DNA of 7,425 nucleotides, from assembly GCA_030608825.1 (NCBI GenBank), contig JAUWDL010000055.1:1-7425 (forward strand). The letters run 5' to 3'. The position numbers and the translations under genes were made by a program. Under the pieces are notes generated by a model, which was given only the letters and a program-made list of their open reading frames with translations, was not told the origin of the DNA and did not search any database. Shown one piece after another: positions 1-6,435 of this stretch (the stretch's first letter is position 1; each line of letters opens with the position of its first letter). The stretch comes from Gemmatimonadales bacterium. Its GTDB lineage: Bacteria; Gemmatimonadota; Gemmatimonadetes; Palauibacterales; Palauibacteraceae.

Positions 1-332
1 TGCTGCCAGTCCTCCGCCGAGAGATCGTCGAAGCGCCCGGCCGGCGGCCCGCCGGTGTTCGTCACCAGGATGTCGACCTTTCCGAACGCCGCGACCGCGG
101 CGTCGATCCCACGTTCCACGCCTGCCGGCTCCGATGTGTCCGCCGACACCGCCTCGAGTCGGGCTCCCGTGGCCCGTTCCAGGTCTTCACGGGCGGCCTC
201 CAGTACCGCGGCATCCCGCGCGCAGAGCACCACGTCCGCGCCCTCCGCCGCGAGCTCCTTCGCGATCCCACGTCCGATCCCGCGGCTGGAGCCGCCGACG
301 ATCGCCGCTCGTCCCTTCAGTCCCAGATCCAA
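1..332 (-). CDS. Short-chain dehydrogenase/reductase (SDR), 3' end outside the window
   Basis: NAD(P)-dependent oxidoreductase of the classical SDR family; substrate unknown. The 110 visible residues form the N-terminal Rossmann half. They include the dinucleotide-binding loop GGSSRGIG (residues 13-20, the first glycine replacing the usual threonine of TGxxxGxG), a cofactor-specificity region around LCARD (36-40), Asp65 in SADTSE where the adenine-contacting Asp is expected, and TNTGG (91-95) in place of the usual NNAGG. The Ser-Tyr-Lys catalytic residues would lie beyond the window edge. The start is inferred to be TTG at 332-330. An in-frame TAA, which is the stop of the upstream cupin gene, lies two codons earlier, and GAGGGG (344-339) sits 6 nt before the TTG. 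No ATG or GTG fits. Translation is therefore probably coupled to the cupin gene. The family call is firm; the substrate is open. Confidence 0.88.
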   Translation of the reverse strand, partial: MDLGLKGRAAIVGGSSRGIGRGIAKELAAEGADVVLCARDAAVLEAAREDLERATGARLEAVSADTSEPAGVERGIDAAVAAFGKVDILVTNTGGPPAGRFDDLSAEDWQ

Positions 333-335
333 GGC

Positions 336-713
336 TTACCCCTCGTGGAAGTAGGTGTCGGTTCCGTCCAGCCAGTCCTGCCGTGGCGGGCTGAACACGT
401 CCACATCGAGCGTGTCTTCGAGCGCTTCCGCCTTGTGCGGCACGTTCGACGGGATGTACAGGATCTCGCCCGCGCGGACGACGAGCTCCTCCTCCCCGTC
501 CTCCCCGATCCAGAACCTCAGCGCGCCCTCCAGGATGTACGTGATCTGCTCGTTTTCGTGAGCGTGCTTCGGGACCACGCTCCCCTTATCCAGGACGACC
601 TGCGCGATCATCATCCGCTCACCCCAGACGAGGCGGCGCGAGATGATGTCCGTGACCTGCTCCTTCTCGACATCTTCCCACGCCAGAAGGCGAACTCTCG
701 AATCATCGTCCAT
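336..713 (-). CDS. Small single-domain cupin protein
   Basis: A 125-residue single cupin barrel of the cupin_2 type. Motif 1 spans about residues 44-62: Gly44, then HAHENEQ, giving candidate metal ligands His50, His52 and Glu55, followed by YILEG. Motif 2 is around residues 82-93, GEILYIP through VPH, with His93 as the fourth ligand. All four expected metal-binding positions are present, so it is probably an active metalloprotein (dioxygenase, isomerase or ligand sensor) rather than a degenerate barrel. No signal peptide or membrane segment is visible, so it is probably cytoplasmic. The gene starts 16 nt after the OsmC-family stop and its TAA lies one codon before the SDR start, so the three are very probably co-transcribed. 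The exact reaction cannot be read from the sequence. A role beside the SDR in processing a small oxygenated metabolite is only an inference from context. Confidence 0.87.
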   Translation of the reverse strand: MDDDSRVRLLAWEDVEKEQVTDIISRRLVWGERMMIAQVVLDKGSVVPKHAHENEQITYILEGALRFWIGEDGEEELVVRAGEILYIPSNVPHKAEALEDTLDVDVFSPPRQDWLDGTDTYFHEG

Positions 714-729
714 CAGCCTATCATCTCCA

Positions 730-1203
730 TCAGTCGAGCTCCTCCTCGGTGATCTCCGCCTCCCATTCGATCTCGACGCAGGGCATGAGCGTCTGAGCCA
801 CCGGACACTTGGAGGCGTGGTGGGCCAACGCCCGTTCCGTCTCGGCCCTCATGCCGCTCGGGACCAGGATCTCGTAGCGCACGTGGATCCGGGTGATCTT
901 CAGCGTTCCGTCGACCGGCCCGATCTCTCCCGTGACCGTAGAGCTCAGGCGATCCGGCTGGCTGGGGATTCCTCTGGCTTCCAGGGCTCCGCCCAGGGTG
1001 CCCGTCAGTCACCCACCGGTCGCGGCCACCACGTGGTCGAGCGTCGTGGGGATCGGCTCCGCCGTCTGGCTGCCGTAGAACTCCGCGATCGGGCCATGGA
1101 CCCCGAACTCGAGCGGATCCCGGAACGGTTCGATCCAGGCGAGCCTGTGAGGACCTTCCAGTTTCTGAATGCGCACGCGGGAGCGGTATAGCGGTTCGGT
1201 CAT
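730..1203 (-). CDS. OsmC/Ohr-family protein, predicted selenoprotein with Sec65 encoded by in-frame TGA
   Basis: OsmC/Ohr proteins are thiol peroxidases or related redox proteins that reduce organic hydroperoxides using two cysteines, the first (peroxidatic) on a central helix and the second in a CP motif. This frame begins at ATG 1203 with a good Shine-Dalgarno (AGGAGA, about 7 nt upstream), reads 64 residues to TTLDHVVAATGG, meets TGA at 1011-1009, and continues LTGTLGGALEARGI to a final TGA at 732-730. Relatives carry Cys where the TGA falls. The second cysteine, Cys133 in SKCPVAQTL, is retained. With the TGA read as selenocysteine the product is 157 residues, close to the usual 135-160 for the family. 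A hairpin consistent with a bacterial SECIS follows directly (separate entry). A nonsense mutation or sequencing error is the alternative, but either would be unlikely to hit exactly the catalytic codon, keep the rest intact and have a SECIS-like fold. It is the first gene of a tight set with the cupin and SDR genes. Confidence 0.85.
981..1008 (-). promoter_or_regulatory. Candidate bacterial SECIS element downstream of the in-frame TGA
   Basis: Counting in the mRNA from the first base after UGA, bases 12-18 (CCUGGGC) can pair with bases 22-28 (GCCCUGG). This gives six Watson-Crick pairs and one U-U mismatch around a GGA loop at bases 19-21 (window positions 990-988). A CUG at bases 1-3 may pair with CAG at 33-35 as a weak lower stem. 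Bacterial SECIS elements lie inside the coding sequence right after UGA, with a short G-rich-stem hairpin whose small loop carries conserved G near its start, roughly 16-25 nt downstream. This one matches in position, stem strength and GG in the loop. The mismatched U could play the part of the bulged U in the E. coli fdhF element, but that is inference. Folding was done by eye. Confidence 0.68.
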
Positions 1204-1312
1204 CGGCGGTCTCCTGATCCCGTTGATCGCCGGGTGATCTCCAGACGATCTCGAGCGGACAAAGATAGGCGAACGGGCCGGTGGGCGGACAGCGGAGACT
1301 ACGGTCCCGGAC

Positions 1313-2251
1313 TCATTCCGTCTCGGAGAGGAAGGTGAGGATGAGCTCGTTCACGCGGTCGGGCGCATCAGCCTGCACCCAGTGGCTCGCGTCCGGGATG
1401 CGCTCGATCCGGAGCGAGTCCACGAGCCGCTCGAGACCGTCCAGCAGCGGTAGGCCAAGGTACCGATCGCGCTCGCCCCAGATGAGCTGCGTCGGGGCGG
1501 CGATCGTCGCGTCTCGCCACCGAGGCCCCGAAGGTCGCCCGCGGGAGCCGGCGCGGAGGGCACGGTAGTAGTTGATGGTGGAAGTGAGCGCTCCGGGCTG
1601 GGAGAGAGCCCGAACGTACGCCTCGATGTCGTTGTCCGTGAACGCTCCCGGCCGCACAGGATCACGCCGGAGGATTCGCCGCAAAAGCGCGAAGTCGAAC
1701 ACCCGGATCGCCAGCTCCGGCAGCGCGGGGATCTGGAAAGCGAAGGCGTACCAAGACCGCCGGCGTTGGGCCCAGGTTCCGAGCTCCCGCTTCATGGCGA
1801 TGGGATGGGGTGCGTTCAGAATGATCAGACGACTGATCAGGTCGGGATAGTCCTTCGCCACGTACCAGGCGATCGCGCCGCCCCAGTCGTGACCGGCGAG
1901 CACCACGCTCGCCTCGCCTGTCCAGCGGATCAGTTCGGCGATGTCCGAGACGAGATGGCGCAGCCGGTACGCCGAGATCCCGTCCGGCTTGTCCGAGAGG
2001 TTGTAGCCCCGAAGGTCCGGCGCGATTGCACGGTACCCCGCAGCGGCGAGGGCTGGGAGCTGATGACGCCATGCGAGCCAGAACTCGGGGAAGCCGTGCA
2101 GCAGGAGAACGGGAGGCCCCGATCCGGCCTCCACGTAGTGGAGCCGGAGACCGCCGATAGCGGCGAACCCGCTCGTGGCGCCCGCGGGAAGGCTGGCGGT
2201 CGTTCGCTCGGGTCGAATTCTGCGTCCCCCGGTGCCTCTCTGCCGCCTCAT
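1313..2251 (-). CDS. Alpha/beta-fold hydrolase, epoxide hydrolase-like
   Basis: A 312-residue soluble alpha/beta hydrolase. The oxyanion-hole motif HGFPEFW is at residues 52-58. The nucleophile elbow is GHDWGG (120-125), with Asp122 as nucleophile, which is typical of epoxide hydrolases and haloalkane dehalogenases rather than serine esterases. The acid is probably Asp262 in GERDRYLG, and the base is His290 in DASHWVQ. A cap segment with INYYRA (226-231) supplies a Tyr at the place where epoxide hydrolases use cap tyrosines to hold the epoxide oxygen, so a soluble epoxide hydrolase is favoured. The start is uncertain. ATG 2251 is preferred, with GAAGGG about 11 nt upstream. The open frame extends to ATG 2374, but the extra 41 residues are low-complexity, do not look like family sequence and overlap the AHSA1-like remnant. 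It diverges from the PaaX-family gene and lies 109 nt upstream of the OsmC-family gene. Confidence 0.88.
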   Translation of the reverse strand: MRRQRGTGGRRIRPERTTASLPAGATSGFAAIGGLRLHYVEAGSGPPVLLLHGFPEFWLAWRHQLPALAAAGYRAIAPDLRGYNLSDKPDGISAYRLRHLVSDIAELIRWTGEASVVLAGHDWGGAIAWYVAKDYPDLISRLIILNAPHPIAMKRELGTWAQRRRSWYAFAFQIPALPELAIRVFDFALLRRILRRDPVRPGAFTDNDIEAYVRALSQPGALTSTINYYRALRAGSRGRPSGPRWRDATIAAPTQLIWGERDRYLGLPLLDGLERLVDSLRIERIPDASHWVQADAPDRVNELILTFLSETE

Positions 2252-2324
2252 CCGTAGGCAGCCCTTCGTGCGTGAGCACGATTTCGATTCCGTCCTCGGA
2301 CTCTTCCACCATGCCGCTCGCGCG
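2223..2324 (-). pseudogene. Possible remnant of an AHSA1/SRPBCC-domain gene
   Basis: In a frame different from the hydrolase, about 34 codons read as protein-like, acidic sequence: GMVEESEDGIEIVLTHEG followed by LPTDEAAERHRG. Stretches of the form GTxxxLTHEGLPDxEAAERHRxGW are typical of the C-terminal strand and start of the last helix in AHSA1-type SRPBCC proteins. Here the resemblance breaks off after HRG, and a TGA stop lies just upstream (2327-2325), so no complete gene can be present. It overlaps the N-terminal coding region of the hydrolase by about 29 nt if that gene starts at 2251. I read it as the leftover of a deleted neighbour, but similarity was judged from memory only, and a chance open stretch in GC-rich DNA remains possible. 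Confidence 0.33.
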
Positions 2325-2358
2325 TCAAGCGAGGGTGAGGAGCCCGGACCAGCACCCG

Positions 2359-2387
2359 TTGACGTCCCGCACATGTTACACTAAAAT
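2359..2387 (+). promoter_or_regulatory. Predicted sigma70-type promoter for the PaaX-family gene and benzoyl-CoA operon
   Basis: TTGACG (2359-2364) and TAAAAT (2382-2387) are each five of six matches to the -35 and -10 consensus and are separated by exactly 17 bp, in the most AT-rich stretch of the window. Transcription would start near 2394, giving a leader of about 40 nt before the TTG start at 2436. No second promoter of this quality was seen between the rightward genes, which fits a single operon. Confidence 0.6.
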
Positions 2388-2398
2388 AACGAACGTGT
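2371..2398. promoter_or_regulatory. Inverted repeat bracketing the -10 box, candidate operator
   Basis: ACATGTT (2371-2377) and AACGTGT (2392-2398) form an inverted repeat with one mismatch in seven. The half-site centres are 21 bp apart, about two helical turns, so a dimer could bind one face of the DNA. One arm lies in the promoter spacer and the other over the expected transcription start, the classic place for a repressor. The most likely binder is the adjacent PaaX-family protein. I do not see a clear match to the published E. coli PaaX site, so assignment is by position only. Confidence 0.4.
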
Positions 2399-2435
2399 CC
2401 AAACTGATACATAACTGAGCATCGGTGGTCTTCGT

Positions 2436-3296
2436 TTGGCAGCCCAACGACCGAAAGACCTCGTTTTCACCCTCTTCGGTGACTTTCTCCTTCACCGACC
2501 CGAGCCCGTCTGGGTCGGCAGCCTGATCTCGCTGCTCGCGCCGCTGGATCTCTCGGAAGGGGCCGTTCGGACGGTGCTTTCGCGCATGACCGCCAAGGGA
2601 TGGCTCGAGGCCGAGAGACGAGGCCGACACAGCTTCTACCGGCTGGCCGCGAGGGGCAGGAAGCTACTGGAGGAGGGTGAGGCCCGAATCTACCACCCAC
2701 CACGGGACAAGCCCTGGGACGGCGTCTGGACCCTGATCACCTACTCGATTCCGGAGGATCTCCGCCAGTTGAGGGACCGCCTCCGCGTCCGGCTCTCCTG
2801 GCTGGGCTGCGGCTCGCTCGGCAACGGGCTGTGGATCACGCCGCACGACATCCGCTCCGAAATTGAAGAGATCGCCGACTCCCTTGAGATCCGAGGCAAC
2901 CTGGAGGTGTTCCGCGCCGAGCACACCGGCTTCTCCCCGGTGGCAGCGCTGGTGGACCAGTGCTGGGATCTCGTGAGCATCAACCGTCGGTACGAGAAGT
3001 TCATCGCCCGCTACCTGCCCGAGCTCGAGCACTGCCGCTCGGCGATAGAGAAAGGCGGACTGTCCGACGAAGAGGCATTCGTCCGGCGGTTCGCCCTCAC
3101 CCACGAGTATCGGGAGTTCCCGCTGATCGACCCTTATCTGCCCCGGTCGCTCCACCCGCCTGAATGGGGCGGTGACTGTGCGGCCGCACTCTTCAACGCC
3201 TACCACGACCTTCTGATGCCTCTCGCCGATGAGTATGTCGACGGGACTCTGACCGCCGCGCCCGCGATGGATGTCCCTGTCAGGGGCGCGGCCTGA
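2436..3296 (+). CDS. PaaX-family transcriptional regulator
   Basis: PaaX proteins are GntR-like winged-helix repressors that in E. coli sense phenylacetyl-CoA. This 286-residue protein shows the three-part layout. There is an N-terminal winged helix (about residues 8-80, with LSEGAVRTVLSRMTAKGWL as the recognition part and RRGRHSFYRLAARGR as the wing). A middle domain begins near DGVWTLITYSIPEDLRQLR. The C-terminal PaaX domain ends near DPYLPRSLHPPEWGG, a characteristic family stretch. TTG 2436 is the best start: the next upstream in-frame codon that could start is CTG 2415, just after a TAA, while GGTGG lies 7 nt before the TTG. The gene is first in the operon, 19 nt ahead of oah. It is therefore a likely regulator of benzoyl-CoA reduction, with benzoyl-CoA or another aryl-CoA as inducer (inference), and probably regulates itself through the inverted repeat upstream. 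Confidence 0.92.
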   Translation: MAAQRPKDLVFTLFGDFLLHRPEPVWVGSLISLLAPLDLSEGAVRTVLSRMTAKGWLEAERRGRHSFYRLAARGRKLLEEGEARIYHPPRDKPWDGVWTLITYSIPEDLRQLRDRLRVRLSWLGCGSLGNGLWITPHDIRSEIEEIADSLEIRGNLEVFRAEHTGFSPVAALVDQCWDLVSINRRYEKFIARYLPELEHCRSAIEKGGLSDEEAFVRRFALTHEYREFPLIDPYLPRSLHPPEWGGDCAAALFNAYHDLLMPLADEYVDGTLTAAPAMDVPVRGAA

Positions 3297-3315
3297 CGAC
3301 GAGACCGAGGGGAAA

Positions 3316-4443
3316 ATGACACACTTCGAGTCCAAGCCAGCCGACGCTTTCGGCTTCAAGGAAGTCCTCTACGAGAAGGGGGACTGGGTCGCGCGAATCA
3401 CCATCAACCGTCCCCACAACTACAACGCCTACTCCACGCCGGCTCTGGAGGAGCTCGCCACGGCCTTCCGCGATGCGGCGTTCGACGACTCGATCTCGGT
3501 GATCGTGTACACGGGCGCCGGCCACCAGGCTTTCTGCACGGGCGGCGACGTGAAGGAGTACGAGAAGCTCTACACGCAGCGTCCGCGCGACTACTGGAAA
3601 TACATGCGGCTTTTCCGCGCCTATATCGAGAGCATCGTGAACTCGGGGAAGCCCGTGGTCGCGAGGTTGAACGGCATGGCCGTGGGTGGCGGCAACGAGT
3701 CTCAGATGGCGTGCGACCTGGCCGTGATGGCGGAGCACGCCTGGATCGGGCAGGTCGGGACGAGGGTCGGGAGCGTGGCCGCCGGTGGTGCGACGCAGTG
3801 GCTGCCGATCATGATCGGTGATCGTCGGGCGCGGGAGATGCTCTTCTTCAACGGCCGCATCCCGGCCCGGCAGTGCCTGGAGTGGGGGCTCGTCAACCGG
3901 GTCGTTCCCTCCGTGACGAAGGACGGCGAGTTCATCGAGGGCGCGTCGAAGGACGAGATCAAGAAAGGGCTCTCTGAAGAGGACGGCTACGCCATCAGTC
4001 TCGAGCGCCTGGACGAGGCCGTGGACGAGCTGGCCCAGCAGCTTCTCCAGCAGTTTCCCGAGTGCGTTCGCTACACCAAGCAGCAGGTCAACTTCTGGAA
4101 GGAGCTCGCCTGGAGTCAGACGGTCGGGCACGCGGCCGATTGGCTGACCCTCCACTACTCGAGCTACGAGCCGTGGGAGGGTATGCGCGCCTTCGTCGAG
4201 AAGAGGAAGCCGCGCTACATGGAGCTTCGCCGGCTCGCGGCCGATGGGGAGTCGAGCGAGTTCGTGTGGGGGCCGCCCGCCGGTGAGTGCCCGAAGTGTG
4301 GGGCGACCGGCATCCCCGCGCTCTTCTCGTACTGTGGCGCATGCGGCACGGGCCTGAACGGTGCCGCGGCCGCGGACGCGGGCGTCGGGGAAGCCGAGCC
4401 GGAGGTGAGCGGCGAGAAGGCCCCGGTCGGAGGAGGCTCATGA
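3316..4443 (+). CDS. oah: 6-oxocyclohex-1-ene-1-carbonyl-CoA hydrolase
   Basis: Oah (BamA, BzdY) adds two waters to 6-oxocyclohex-1-ene-1-carbonyl-CoA and opens the ring to 3-hydroxypimelyl-CoA, a key step of anaerobic aromatic degradation in the cytoplasm. The 375-residue product is a long crotonase-fold protein, far above the roughly 260 of ordinary enoyl-CoA hydratases but normal for Oah. It has the oxyanion segments FCTGGDVKEY (73-82) and GMAVGGGNESQ (120-130), with Glu127 retained. The second hydratase glutamate is replaced in GQVGTRVGSVAAGGATQW (145-162), a stretch I associate with Oah. The end carries CPKC (325-328) and CGAC (340-343), a four-cysteine zinc-ribbon-like tail, followed by an Ala/Gly/Glu-rich end. 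ATG 3316 is chosen because GAGGGG precedes it by 3-8 nt; the in-frame ATG at 3271 would overlap the regulator. The stop overlaps the dch start (ATGA). Confidence 0.93.
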   Translation: MTHFESKPADAFGFKEVLYEKGDWVARITINRPHNYNAYSTPALEELATAFRDAAFDDSISVIVYTGAGHQAFCTGGDVKEYEKLYTQRPRDYWKYMRLFRAYIESIVNSGKPVVARLNGMAVGGGNESQMACDLAVMAEHAWIGQVGTRVGSVAAGGATQWLPIMIGDRRAREMLFFNGRIPARQCLEWGLVNRVVPSVTKDGEFIEGASKDEIKKGLSEEDGYAISLERLDEAVDELAQQLLQQFPECVRYTKQQVNFWKELAWSQTVGHAADWLTLHYSSYEPWEGMRAFVEKRKPRYMELRRLAADGESSEFVWGPPAGECPKCGATGIPALFSYCGACGTGLNGAAAADAGVGEAEPEVSGEKAPVGGGS

Positions 4444-5210
4444 CGGGAGAGTTCCTCCGCCTGGAGCGCCCGGGCGACGGAGTGGCGCGCCTGGTTCTGG
4501 ACCGGCCGCCCCTGAACGTGCTCCACATCCCGATGATGCAGGAGCTGGATCAGGCTCTCACCGATCTGTCTGCCGAGGCCGAGCTGAAGCTCCTCGTGCT
4601 GACCGGCGAGGGGAAGGCCTTCTGCGCGGGAGTAGATGTCGCGGACCACACGGCCGAGCGCGTCGGGTTCATGATCGAGGCCTTCCACGGCGTCATCCGG
4701 AAGCTGCTGCTCCTGGAGGTGCCCGTCGTCGCGGCCGTCAACGGCGCGGCGTTGGGCGGCGGCTGCGAGCTTCTCCTGGCCTGCGATCTCGCGATCGCGT
4801 CCGAGAAGGCGAAGATCGGTCAGCCCGAGATCCGGCTCGGGGTGTTCCCGCCCGTGGCCGCCGCACTCCTGCCCCGTTTGATCGGCCGCCAGCGTGCCCT
4901 GGACCTCGTCCTCACGGGCCGAGTGATCGGGCCTGCAGAAGCCCGCGAGATGGGGCTCGTCGGGCGGGTCGTCCCGGTGGAGGGGTTCGACGAAGCCGTC
5001 GACGAGTACGTCGGGAGCCTGTCGAGCCTGAGCCGCCCCGTGCTGCGGCTCACCAAGCGCACCGTGGTCGAAGGGATGGCGGAGCCGCTTTGGGACGCCT
5101 TTGACCGGGCGGAGAAGCGCTACCTGCACGAGCTGATGGAGCTGGAGGATGCCCACGAGGGGCTCGCGGCCTTCCTCGAGAAGCGCGAGCCGGTTTGGAG
5201 CGATGCGTGA
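4440..5210 (+). CDS. dch: Cyclohexa-1,5-diene-1-carbonyl-CoA hydratase
   Basis: Dch hydrates the dienoyl-CoA made by benzoyl-CoA reductase to 6-hydroxycyclohex-1-ene-1-carbonyl-CoA. The 256-residue product is a normal-length crotonase. It has the PPLNVL start of the fold (23-28), oxyanion-hole segment [13 protein letters not shown] (59-71), [10 protein letters not shown] (102-111) with catalytic Glu110, and [13 protein letters not shown] (126-138) with the second catalytic Glu130. Both acids of a true hydratase are therefore present, in contrast to Oah next door. The AGVDVADH stretch and the operon context favour Dch over a beta-oxidation enoyl-CoA hydratase such as BadK, though sequence alone does not exclude the latter. 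Start ATG 4440 overlaps the oah stop by 4 nt and has a strong GGAGGAGG 5 nt upstream, so translation is probably coupled. bcrC follows after 22 nt. Confidence 0.87.
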   Translation: MTGEFLRLERPGDGVARLVLDRPPLNVLHIPMMQELDQALTDLSAEAELKLLVLTGEGKAFCAGVDVADHTAERVGFMIEAFHGVIRKLLLLEVPVVAAVNGAALGGGCELLLACDLAIASEKAKIGQPEIRLGVFPPVAAALLPRLIGRQRALDLVLTGRVIGPAEAREMGLVGRVVPVEGFDEAVDEYVGSLSSLSRPVLRLTKRTVVEGMAEPLWDAFDRAEKRYLHELMELEDAHEGLAAFLEKREPVWSDA

Positions 5211-5232
5211 TGACGAGCGAGGGCGAGCGACG

Positions 5233-6435
5233 ATGACCGATCCCGCGAAGAAGCTCGACGAGGGCGCCCCACCGCCGCGCCTGCTGGAGCTGGACGACGG
5301 CCTGTCCGTCGCCGAGACGATCGACTGGTGCCGGGACTACGTGGAGGACCTGGAGTTTCCGACCGTGCGACGGTGGCGGGAGGCCGGCGGAAAGGTGCTG
5401 GGCCACTTCCAGGTCTACTTCCCCGAGGAGCTCGCACACGCCGCCGGCATGCTGCCGGTGAAGCTCCGGGGGACACCGATGGAGCGGCGCGAGGCGGATT
5501 CGCACTTCGGCTCCTATCTCTGCTCGATCATCAAGAGCTCCCTGGAGCTCGCCCTCACGGGCAGAGTGGAGATCGACATGTTCGTGACCCATCCCATCTG
5601 CGACGCGGCCCGGAACCTGGCGGGGATCTGGGCCAGGAACCTGCCGTACCCATCGCAGATCCTCTACTTCCCGCAGAACGCCAACTCCGCCTTCGCGCCC
5701 ACCTACCTGCGGGAGGAATACGCCCGGGTGCTCAGGGACATCGAGGAGGTCACCGGGCGGAAGGTCGGCGACGACGAGCTCCGCAACTCGATCGAGCTGT
5801 TCAACGAGAATCGCCGGCTCATGCGCGAGCTCTACGAGATCAAGCGGGAGACGCCCTGGCTGCTGGCGGCCGACGAGGCGTACGTGCTGGTCGCGCTGGC
5901 CGGACTGATCTCCCGCGAGGAGCACAACGAGCTGCTCGCCTCCCTGATCCCGCGCATCCGGGAGAGGGACGCCCAACCGCAGGACAAGATGCGCGTGGTC
6001 TTCGAGGGCGGGTTCTGCGAGCAGCCGCCGATCGATCTGCTGACGTCGATCTCACAGTTCTGCTACGTGGTCGACGACGATCTGCTCATAGGTCTTCGGT
6101 GGATCCTGGAGGACGTTCCGGTCGACGGGGACCCGCTGCAGGCGCTCGCGGACGCTTACCTGAACAGCTCCTCCTACAGCCCGGTGCAGCACGATCTGAA
6201 CAAGCCAAAGGAGAAGATGCTCCTCCGGAGAATCCGGGAGTCGGGCGCGGAGGCCGCGATCGTGTCGGCGGCCAAGATGTGCGAGCCCGGACTGGACGAG
6301 CAGGTCGCGTACTCGGAGGCGCTGGACGAGGAGGATATCCCGTACTTCGTGACCGAGTTCGAGGAGACGATGGCCCGCTACGACCACCTGAAGATCCAGC
6401 TCGAGACCTTTGTCGAGAATATCCTGTTCGAGTGA
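5233..6435 (+). CDS. bcrC: Benzoyl-CoA reductase subunit C (HgdB-like family)
   Basis: Class I benzoyl-CoA reductase (BcrABCD, BadDEFG, BzdNOPQ) reduces benzoyl-CoA to the 1,5-diene using ATP-activated low-potential electrons. BcrB and BcrC form the substrate-binding part with iron-sulfur cluster(s). This 400-residue protein belongs to the 2-hydroxyacyl-CoA dehydratase D/HgdB family, shown by [18 protein letters not shown] (61-78). Candidate cluster cysteines are Cys97 ([11 protein letters not shown]), Cys123 ([10 protein letters not shown]), Cys262 (GGFCEQPP) and Cys350 (AAKMCEPG). Length, the ARNLAGIW and YFPQNANSA stretches and its place just before bcrB point to the C subunit. ATG 5233 is preferred, with GAGGG 9 nt upstream. 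ATG 5203 in the same frame would overlap dch by 8 nt and has GGAG only 2 nt away. A 2-hydroxyacyl-CoA dehydratase is made unlikely by the flanking oah and dch. Confidence 0.9.
   Translation: MTDPAKKLDEGAPPPRLLELDDGLSVAETIDWCRDYVEDLEFPTVRRWREAGGKVLGHFQVYFPEELAHAAGMLPVKLRGTPMERREADSHFGSYLCSIIKSSLELALTGRVEIDMFVTHPICDAARNLAGIWARNLPYPSQILYFPQNANSAFAPTYLREEYARVLRDIEEVTGRKVGDDELRNSIELFNENRRLMRELYEIKRETPWLLAADEAYVLVALAGLISREEHNELLASLIPRIRERDAQPQDKMRVVFEGGFCEQPPIDLLTSISQFCYVVDDDLLIGLRWILEDVPVDGDPLQALADAYLNSSSYSPVQHDLNKPKEKMLLRRIRESGAEAAIVSAAKMCEPGLDEQVAYSEALDEEDIPYFVTEFEETMARYDHLKIQLETFVENILFE

Noticed and set aside
1009..1011. The in-frame TGA taken as a nonsense mutation making the OsmC gene a pseudogene
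   Set aside because: It sits at the single position where Sec is functionally expected, the rest of the frame is intact, and a SECIS-like hairpin follows. Not fully excluded.
713..1012. A 99-codon minus-strand frame starting at 1012 within the OsmC-family gene
   Set aside because: Its proline- and arginine-rich product matches no family, while the alternate frame through the TGA gives clear OsmC sequence.
1204..1312. A rho-independent terminator after the hydrolase gene
   Set aside because: No stable stem followed by a T-run was found on the minus strand, so the hydrolase may read through into the OsmC-cupin-SDR set.
2325..2372. A short frame reading NGCWSGLLTLA just upstream of the AHSA1-like remnant, resembling an AHSA1 C-terminus
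   Set aside because: It is only about 16 codons between two stops and lies on the wrong side of the remnant; too short to support.
4287..4439. Extension of the dch frame upstream to 4287
   Set aside because: The extra residues overlap the oah tail in another frame and look random; ATG 4440 has a strong ribosome binding site and the usual Dch length.
3280..5976. Long minus-strand open frames (3280-4155, 4215-5156, 5050-5976) opposite oah, dch and bcrC
   Set aside because: Shadows of the coding frames caused by high third-position GC; they show no recognisable domains.
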